Assembly: GCA_963082975.1 (NCBI GenBank)
Contig: OY720346.1
Location: 51,783,759-51,847,758 of the forward strand
DNA: 64,000 nt
Direction: 5' to 3'
Source: Labia minor
Taxonomy: Eukaryota; Arthropoda; Insecta; Dermaptera; Spongiphoridae
Shown here piece after piece: positions 49,601 to 59,400 of the stretch; positions within the stretch are counted from its first letter, which is position 1, and every line of letters starts with the position of its first letter. The translations under genes and the position numbers were made by a program. Below the pieces are notes generated by a model that did not search any database, was not told where the DNA came from, and saw nothing but the letters and a program-made list of their open reading frames with translations.

Positions 49601-52600
49601 ACTATCTATTCTTTCTAGAGAGTTGGTCAACATGAAAGTTTTTGGCCCAAGTGACCACATTTGCCACCTTATATAAATCTTTATACTTTTATTTCATCTC
49701 ATTTTTTGGTTAATCCACCGATTTCACAAAAATTTCCTTAAAATCAAACTTCTTTCTTCAACTATATATTTGATTAAATATATTTATTTTATTTTTCAAT
49801 TAATTGTAACATCATAAAGAAAAATAAATACGAAATACTTATAAAATAAACACATACTCGTAACATATTTATTATTTATTTTATATGTATAGATTAGAAA
49901 TATGTCAGCAATAAATTCTTTAATGAAAAACAATAATCTTAATTTGATTGTTGAAAAATATTTTGAATATTCAAAATGCAAAATTTACTCAATAAGTCTT
50001 TTGCTTTTGTTTTATTTATTTACTAATATCTTTAACTTAAATAATAATAATACCAAATCGTATGTATAAATATAGATATAATTATTTATATTTCTCTCTG
50101 GTCATAGAATTATAAGTTATTTTTTTCAATCAAAATTTAAATAATAATGTTAAATCTAAAAAAAAAATATTAAACAACTCTTAAAAAACAATTTGAACAT
50201 ACAAACAATTTAAAAAACAATATTTCGAAATGTGATGGAAAAAATATTTCACATAATATTGGGAAAAAAGGACTTTCATTTTTAAAAGTGGGAAGAAATT
50301 AATTAATTAATATATATCTATAAACATTTCTATACTGTTTTATTTATGATAAACTTCCAAAGATCTAATCTTATAATTATTTTTATATATATATATATAA
50401 ATATAATTATAATATTATTATACTTTCACTCAATAGTAATTTTTATTTATATTTATGAATTGTTAGTTTTTTCCCTTATTTTTAATATAATGAATTTAAT
50501 TGGTTATATTTTTATAGATCACTGATCACTATTTAATTTTTATTATACGAGTAAAATGTATAAATACTTATATTATTGTATTGATAACATTCCAGAGCTA
50601 TTATGCCATCAGTTTGATTGTTTTGTTTTATCATCAATAGTTTACTTTTTGAAGTAAAGATGAAAAAAAATATAAACCAATTAGACTATTTTATAAATAT
50701 ATATATATATACAATAAGCAATAATTGTTTTCTATATGAGTACTTGCATTTTAAAATATTTTATGAAAGCATTTTAGTGGACCAACAAAAAAATACAATT
50801 TTATATAAAAATTTTCAAAATAATTTTTTGGTACAAAATATTTAAATAATGTTTATTATCCAATGACAGGTTGAGTTAATGCTTATTTTATTATTATTTA
50901 TTTTAATATTGTATTTCAAAAAAAAAATAGTATTATTTAATTATATATAAAAATACTTTATTTTAGTCTTATTTTAGAATTGAAATTTCTATTTTAAAAA
51001 AGAATATCTAGATATATTTAAATAATAAAAAATAATTAGTCTACATAAATTACTTTTATTTTTATATTATATTATTTTGAAAGCATAAATTTACTTGTTA
51101 GGAAATGTTTAAATAAATTAATAACAAAATAAGAGTGTCAATTTGTTATGGGATGACTAAACTTGATTTCTACACAGCCAAGTCACTTTGTATGACCTAT
51201 AAATAGAAATATTCTAATATAATGAAAAAAAAATTGCCATTGATTCAAATTATTATATGATTATTTATTTACATTACTTAAATTTTAATTATAAATATTA
51301 GTTTTATGTAAATTAAACTTATTATTATTATATTATATAAATAGAATTTTATACTTTTATTTTGTTTCAATCAGTATTTATACAATATTAAAACCTTATT
51401 TTGTTTTCTTCTTTTTTTAAAATTTATCGGAAAATTGTTTCTATCATTAATAATATATATTGATAAACAATATTACTTAATACTCTTTAACTCTTCCTTA
51501 TAATTTGAAAATCACTAAGTATTCAGTATAAATTTAACATTATTATAAATTAAATATATATATATATATATATATATAATATTTGTTAATATTATGCTAG
51601 AATGGGAGAAGATAGAATGGCGAAAAATATATTGGTAGGGAGACCGTGTGGGAAACGTCCACTTGGAAGACCAAGGAAACGGTGGGTGGATAATGTGAGA
51701 AAGGATGTGAGAGAGATAGGAGAGGTTAGAGACTAGAAGGTTGTGGCTCAGAATAGGAATACTTGGAGGGGTGTGGTTGCTGCGGCCAAGAACTTTCGAG
51801 TTCCGTAGAGTCACAGAGATAGATAGATAGATTTGTTAATTTAAATTTAAGTACTGGGTACTGATTATATTTTAATGGTTTTTATAGGTCATAAAATGAA
51901 GGAACTAACCCCCCTACCTCAGCCATTAGTTTTGAAAATCTAAGTCCTTCTAATTTGCAAAAAACTAGATAGAACAATTCTCCTCCTTATAAATGTAATT
52001 ATATTGTTTAATTAAAACTTTATGGGGCAGCATGGCTGAGTGGGTAGAGTACTAGATTTCTACACAGGAAGCCTGAGTTCGAATCCCAGCATAGAACTCA
52101 AGATTATATATTTATTTAATTTAATTTAATTAATTAATTAATAATTAATAAATATAAAAATCTAATTCAAATTTAACATCGGCTGCCCCACCGAAGAAGG
52201 CAAGGGGAAACCACTTCGGTCAAATTTTCCCATGAACACCCTATGACTCCTGTGGAGTTATTAGGGCCACGACACTTCCGCTAGGAAGTTATCGACAACG
52301 AAGAAGAAGAGAATTAAAACTTTATCTAATTGTATATTATATATTACTAGTTATAGAACTGTTGTATTACTAAATTGTATTTTAACATTTAATTTTAAAA
52401 ATTATTTTTTTAAATATAAATGATAATTTTTTATTCAATTCACATATGATTGATTATTTATATTAAAATTCATAAATTTAAATATTTTATAAATTTATAT
52501 ATTAAACATTCATATTAATTGAATGAAAACAAAACTTATTTATAATTTTTTTTTTGTATATCATTAAATCTTCAAAATTTGTCGAAAAAATTTTAATTTA

Positions 52601-53462
52601 ATTAATATACTTTAATATTTATACCACTTTCACCTTCGAGATTTAAAATGTTAATTAAAAGAAAAAAAATTAAACAATAAGAAAGAAAATTTATAACATT
52701 AATTATAATTAATATTATCCGCTTCCAAATAAAAACCCAAAACATTAATTTCAAGATTTTTGAAATAGATATTGATAATACATCACCTTTGCTCAAATAG
52801 AGCGGTCGGGGAACCGGGATAAATTACCCCAAATGGGGTAGAAATGAAACTTTTGTGAGTAAAAAGTATATATTTTTAATTTGCTATTTTATAAACCATG
52901 TGGCAATATCAACTTACACAAAAATATTTGGGGGTAATGATTAAAAAAGTTCTCCGACTGCTGCTCAAATAGGACAATATAAAAATACCTCCTCTAGGAT
53001 ATTTACAGTTATGTTATTCTTTTATGCTGATTCTCATTCTGAATATTAATTATTGAATATTGTGTGATTTCAGTTTGCATAGCTGATCAGTGTCGAGGAT
53101 CCGTAGGCGATCTACAGAATCAATTGACAACCGCTGGTACTGCAGCAGCACTTCTCGTAGCATCCTCCGTGGTTCTCTCCATTCTTGCTGTCCTTGCTAT
53201 GATTCTCATGTTTTTTTGTAAATCCACAACTGTTATTCATATCTGTGGATGGCTTCAAGTTGCCTCAGGTAAATTATACGTATTAATACGTCCATAAAAT
53301 AAATTTATTCTTTTTAAAATTCCATTAATGAACGAGGTGGACAATAAATAGGATTGAATTGAATCTTATGAAAGGGGACAGTTGGAGGAATGTTGTTACT
53401 GTGAACAAGAACTTTCAAGTTTCTTACTATTCCATATATAAATTAACTAACGATAGGTATAC

Positions 53463-53499
<37 letters not shown>

Positions 53500-56400
53500 T
53501 TGCATCTATAAAATATATTAAAATAAATTTAGGAAAATTTCTATAAAAAATAATTATTTATTATTTTTTATTATAATAACAATAAAATTAATTAATTAAT
53601 TAAATTAATAATAATAAAATTAATTAATTAATTAAATTAATAATAATAAAATTAATTAATTAATTAAATTAATAATATTAATTTAGAGATATGATGTTAT
53701 TTGGCTTAGGACACAAGCATATCAAATGTAATTTTCGTTTGTTTTAAATTTCATTCATCCTTTGAATGGGAAAGAAAAAAAAATTAAATCAAGATTAAAG
53801 TAAAAGAAATCCACATAGATAACACATCTGGCTAACGACTGAGAACCGTTTATTATTGTTACTTCAACGAGAAAGTAGAAATGCAATCTAATAAATGAAA
53901 AAAATTTTAATTTTAATTATTCTGAAAAAAATACATGTGAGGGGTGTAAATAATAATAATAAAATAATTTGATTTAATAGATTTGACCGAAGGCACTCGT
54001 TAAAATATTTTATTTTATATTTTTCTTAGAAATTAAATAAATAAATTTAATAATTAGTTATATAAACTTAATCACAGTGAAAAAACCTGTCTCTTTGTTT
54101 ATACATCCTATGAAAGTACAGCGCCAATCCATTTGACTGCCGACTAAGTGGGGTAAAAGTGTTCTATGATCAGAAGCACGGGTTATTTCAATCTTTTTCT
54201 TGATTTTTTTGATCGGAGGCACTACTTTCCATTTTTGTTCCCAGAGGATGGGTGAACTCCATTCTAGAGATCTTAGCTAAAGAAAATCCCTAGCTAAACA
54301 TAATATATTATATATATATACATATTAAATAATTTATATTTTCAAAATGAATGCAATATTTACTTTTGGATAGGTTTACTTGGATCGGTGTCACTCCTCC
54401 GCTCCTAGATTATCACTTAATGTCAATTTTATATAAAAATAATAAAAGATAAAAAACTCAGAGCAAATTTATTTAAAATTTTATCTTATTAAAGTTGTAT
54501 ATTTATCTTTATATTTTATTTTTGTACCCTTTTTAAAATTATTTATTTTAAGGTCAGGCCTCGACCCCATTAGTCACACAAGATGACTTATTTGTATCTT
54601 GATGAGGGCCTCATGTTAACCAAATTCATATTAATGAATAAAATATTTTTATATAATATATAATTTATAAAATATTATACATTAATTAGACGCAATGTCA
54701 AATGTCATGTTCATTGTTTTCTTTTTAATGTTCCTGAACTTTTTACTATCTCGATAGAGATAGTATTGCGATCACGAAAATTTTCGATGTCGAGATTTTG
54801 ATGTTTTAATACGTTTTGAAGGTCCCTGGGTCATTTTCACTAAGGTTGAGGAAAAATGTCTGTGTATGTGTGTGTGTATGTAGACAAGATTACACAAAAA
54901 CGCTCTGAGCTAGAATATGAAATTTGGTACATCGGCTTTATTCAAAATTCGTAGTTTTTTATTAACTTTTGAGAAATGTAGCTCTTTTGGAAGAGGGACA
55001 TTACCTACCAAGTTTTGATTTTTTTCTCTAAAAATAAAGATATATGTTTGATGGTTTTTCACATGATTAAAAATTGTATAAAACTGCTATATATAGAATT
55101 TCAGCTTGATTGAATCGCTGAATACCGGAATTATTTTTTTAACACTGCAAATCACGCGCCAGCAGGTGTCGAGTGCCATCTACAACGAGCCAAATACTCA
55201 CTGAATTAATAAATATTATTTATTAATTTTAATTTATATTTATAATTAATTAAATTTAATTTAAATATAATATATTATAATTAATCCAATTCAAATTTGC
55301 GAGATAGTCGAGTGGCGACACACTTATCTAAATTAAATAGTTAGCTGAAATTTTTAACTTTGCATTTTTAATTGCTATTTCAGTGGTATTAATTAATTTT
55401 CGAATGTTCGGATTAATTTGACTCTCGACATACTATTAATACGATTCTCATTTTTTTCTTTCACTAAATTAAAAATTGTTAAAATGTCAAATTATTCTAA
55501 ACTTCATACAAATAAAATTAATTTTCTATTTAATATTTTTTATATTGATTGATGTATAATATAATATGATTTTTATTCTATTGTATTGAAATTTGTTGAA
55601 AATTGTTTATTGTTTATCATTAAATGATTAATATAATATTTCAGCTGCGTGCTTGACTGCTGCTTGTATCACATTTCCCGTTGGATGGGACGCGCCTGAA
55701 ATTAAACAAATATGCGGGACATCGAGTGCCCGTTTCCAACCGGGTGATTGCGTTCCTCGGTGGCCCTTTTTACTTGCCATTATCGGTTGTCTTGACGCCA
55801 TCATGCTTTCTGCCCTCGCTTTTATTCTTGCAACAAGACATGTACGATTAAAGGTAAAAAAAATATTCCATTTTTTTTTCTAATATTTGATATAATCTGT
55901 ATAAAGTGCTTTGATTTTAAATAATTTAATAAATAACCGATTGGAAAACGTCCGCTTGGAAGACCAAGGACGCGTAGGAAGGGACGTAAGAGAGATGGAA
56001 CAAGGGCTCAGGATAGGGACACTTGGAGAAATGTGGTTGCTGCGGCCAAGAACTTTCGAGTACCTTAGAGCATAGGTTCTTAAACTTATGTACTCCACGG
56101 ACCCCCACTTGAAAAAATTTTTTTTGACGGACCCCCATCACAACTTTAGGTACTTTACGTCATTTTATTAATTAATTTCTGGCTTACGATCTCATAAGGA
56201 CAAGGATATATGATGAATATTTCTAACAGTGATTGGTGAATAACGATTTTTTTGAATATTGTAGAACACATTTTATTAGAAATTATAATATTGAAGAAAG
56301 AAAATACAAACATTGTCATAGCAACAAATCTCACAAATTATAATGGGTACTTACATTAAATTCATATAAATATTTTATAATTTTTTTCAGAAAATATTAA

Positions 56401-59400
56401 ATAAGAAATATTTTAAAAAATAACTGCATCTATCTCATTAAATATAACTTACATATTTAATGAGATGTATGCAGTTGTTTTCTTGAAACAAGAATCTCAA
56501 TATCTGGCTTAATATTGGAAACTTTTAATCTAAGATCCGGCTCTACATTTAATTTGTTTCTATATTTAGACTTAATATAAAATAGTACCGAAAAAGCTTG
56601 TTCGCATAAATATGTTGTGCAGAATGGAATCAAGTGTTGAAGTGCTTTATTTGCAAGCGCAGGATAATCTGACCTGAGAAGTAACCAAAAGTTGCTCAAT
56701 TCAGTTTTGTTAAATTTTAGTTTATAAGTTGTATCACATGATAATTCCACGAGAATATCTTGTTCAGGTGCAGATAAATGTTTAGCATTTGTAATTTCCA
56801 TATTAAATGGATCTCTGATCCAGTTATTGCAAGGATCAGGAGTAGAAAAATACTTCCTGAAGTTGCTTTTCAAAGTAATTAAATGTTCAACAAATAATTG
56901 ACGCGTTTGATTAAGCAATTTTTCACTGGAGCTTTCTATGAAATCATTGAGAGTTGGAAAAGACTCATATACACCGTTCTGGATGCGTTTCGACCACAAG
57001 TCGATTTTTTTAATCATTGCTTCTATTTTATCTTCAACTTTAAATATATTTACAACAGTACCTTGCAGGCTCAAATTAAGTTCGTTCAATTTTGTAAAAA
57101 TATCAGTCAAGTAAGCCACCTTAGCTAACCAGATAAAATCATTGAAACATTCGGTCAGTTCAAAATGCGCATCTATTAAAAACAATCGTATTTCATCTCG
57201 AAGCTCAAAAAGGCGAATGAGTACTTTCCCGCGGGACAACCAACGTACATCTGTATGTAATAATAAATGTGTATGTTGACTACCCATTTCCTCACACAAA
57301 ATTTTAAAAACTCTGGAATTAAGTGGACGAGCCTTAATGAAATTGACAATTTTAACTACTTCGTCTAATGTTCTTTTCAAATCTGGTGACATATTTTTGG
57401 CTGCTAATGATTCTCTGTGAATGCAGCAATGATTCCAAACAACCTGAGGCGCAACATTTTTAATAAGAGCAATCAATCCAGTTCTTGTACCTGACATTGC
57501 ACGAGCACCATCAGTGCAAATTCCAACACATTTTGGCCACTCTATTTCATTTTCGGTTATAAAATTATTCAAACTGTTAAATATGTCATTAGCTGTCGTT
57601 CGTGAAGGTAGTGAATCACAAAACAATACATCTTCTTGTATTTGATTTTCAAACTCATATCTAATGAAAGCTAACAAATTGGCATTATTAGTGACATCAG
57701 TACTTTCATCCAATTGTAATGAGTAATAGTGACTTTTGCGCACTCTCGATATTAATTCTTCTTTTATATTACATGACATGTCTTCAATCCTATTCTTAAC
57801 CGTATCATTTGATAATGAAATCAAATTTATATCGTTTGCTGCTTTAGTTCCTAACATTATATTTGTAATTACTTTTGTAGCAGGAAGAATTAATTGCTCT
57901 GCTATATTATGCGGCTTTCCTGCTTTAGCAATAAGTAGAGCTACTTCATATGATGCCATTACTGCTTTCTTACTCATACCACCAGATCCCGTCTTTACCA
58001 TCAATTTCTGACTTGAATTAAGTTCTTCTTTTTTCATTTTAAAAAATTCGATAGACTTACTAACATGCTCGCTGTGCTTTGTTTGTAAATGACGTCTGAG
58101 ATTAGCAGGTTTCATACTTTCATTGGATAAACTTTCCTGACATAGAACGCAGACTGGTCTTTCCACATCATTGTTGCAAATATAAGTAAATCCAAATGAT
58201 AAATAATCATCCGAATATTTTCTAGTTTTGCGTTTCTTGGTAGAGTTTGCTGTTGATGCCTCATCATCTGATTCTTTCCGTTTCTGTGTTGAACCAGTTT
58301 GTAGCCAACGATCCATTTTATGGAGTAATTTATTAACATTGAACTACAATAATATAAATATAATATAAATATAACGAATTATTATTTACTAGCTATGTTT
58401 TAATATGATTTTAAATGAATGTTTTAATATCATTTTAAATGAATGTTTTAAATCATTTTAATAAATGTTTTAAATAATTTTAAATAAATGATTTAATATC
58501 ATTTTAAATGAATATTAATTTATATAATAAATATATTTCGTAATTTGATTCTAAAATATTATTAATTTCGTAATTTGATTCTAAAATATTATTAAAATAA
58601 ATATTTTTTATTCATAAAACTAACTTATACTTACTCTCAAAAACAGCCTTTCTGGGAAATTGCAAAATGTGTTTAGTGTTTTTATAAAATAATGATCATG
58701 CAAATTACACTAAAAATTAAAAAAAATTATTAGCTATAATAAACTATTATTAGCTATAATTTAATTATAATTAATTAAATTAATAAAAATAATTTAAAGA
58801 TACAACTCGTTGAGAAATGAACTTATAATTAACATTAATAAAAATAATTTAAAGATACAACTCGTTGAGAAATGAACTTATAATTAACATTTGCTTTAAA
58901 ACTGTTTAAAACCCCAGAGTGGACGCTGACAATTTGGGTTTTTCCGGGTAAGACTGTCCCCTCCCCTGGTTTTCCCCAATAACAAAGTGAAAGAAAATTC
59001 CCTTATATGCCTCCCCTTCCGAGCCCCTAAGAGGGGTTATTTTAAAGGAACAATCGAAAAATGATTTTAAATGAATGAATGGATGAAAATTCAAATTTTA
59101 TATATAGTTTTTTATATATGTTTATTTATTCACAAAAAATTAATTGACATAATTATCAATTTAATAAAATAAAATAGTATTATTAATAGTATTAAATTAT
59201 AGCCGTAATTCTCTAGGAGGATATAGTTAAACAATGAACTTTAAATATTTATATATGTATATATTTTTACGATGATTTTTTTCCGAGGACCGCGGACCCC
59301 CAGTAAAGGCTTCGCGGACCCCCAGGGGTCCGCGGACCACAGTTTAAGAACCACTGCCTTAGAGTCACAGAGATAGATAGATATAACATATACAATAATA

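Larger units (their letters stand above)
56071..59356 (-). mobile_element. Complete hAT (Buster-type) transposon
   Basis: The 3286-bp element has inverted ends CATAGGTTCTTAAACTTATG (left) and, as reverse complement, CAGTGGTTCTTAAACTGTGG (right). Subterminal CGGACCCCC repeats lie near both ends. The perfect 8-bp target duplication CCTTAGAG lies at 56063-56070 and 59357-59364, with TA in the centre. Its single gene, on the minus strand, is intact. It sits in Tmhs intron 3 and splits a LINE tail. The left tip differs from the right at two of the first four positions (CATA against CAGT). Confidence 0.95.

Noticed and set aside
2513-52311. Possible tRNA genes at 2520, 4870, 35380 and 52024
   Set aside because: They have A and B boxes, but most are heads of longer elements with tails and target duplications, so they are SINEs and not functional tRNA genes.
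53584-53679. CRISPR-like array from the regular 32-bp repeats
   Set aside because: Contiguous units without spacers in a eukaryotic intron; it is a minisatellite.
56457-58316. Domesticated ZBED-type host gene
   Set aside because: The frame sits inside intact inverted ends with an 8-bp target duplication that splits a LINE tail, so it is a transposon gene.
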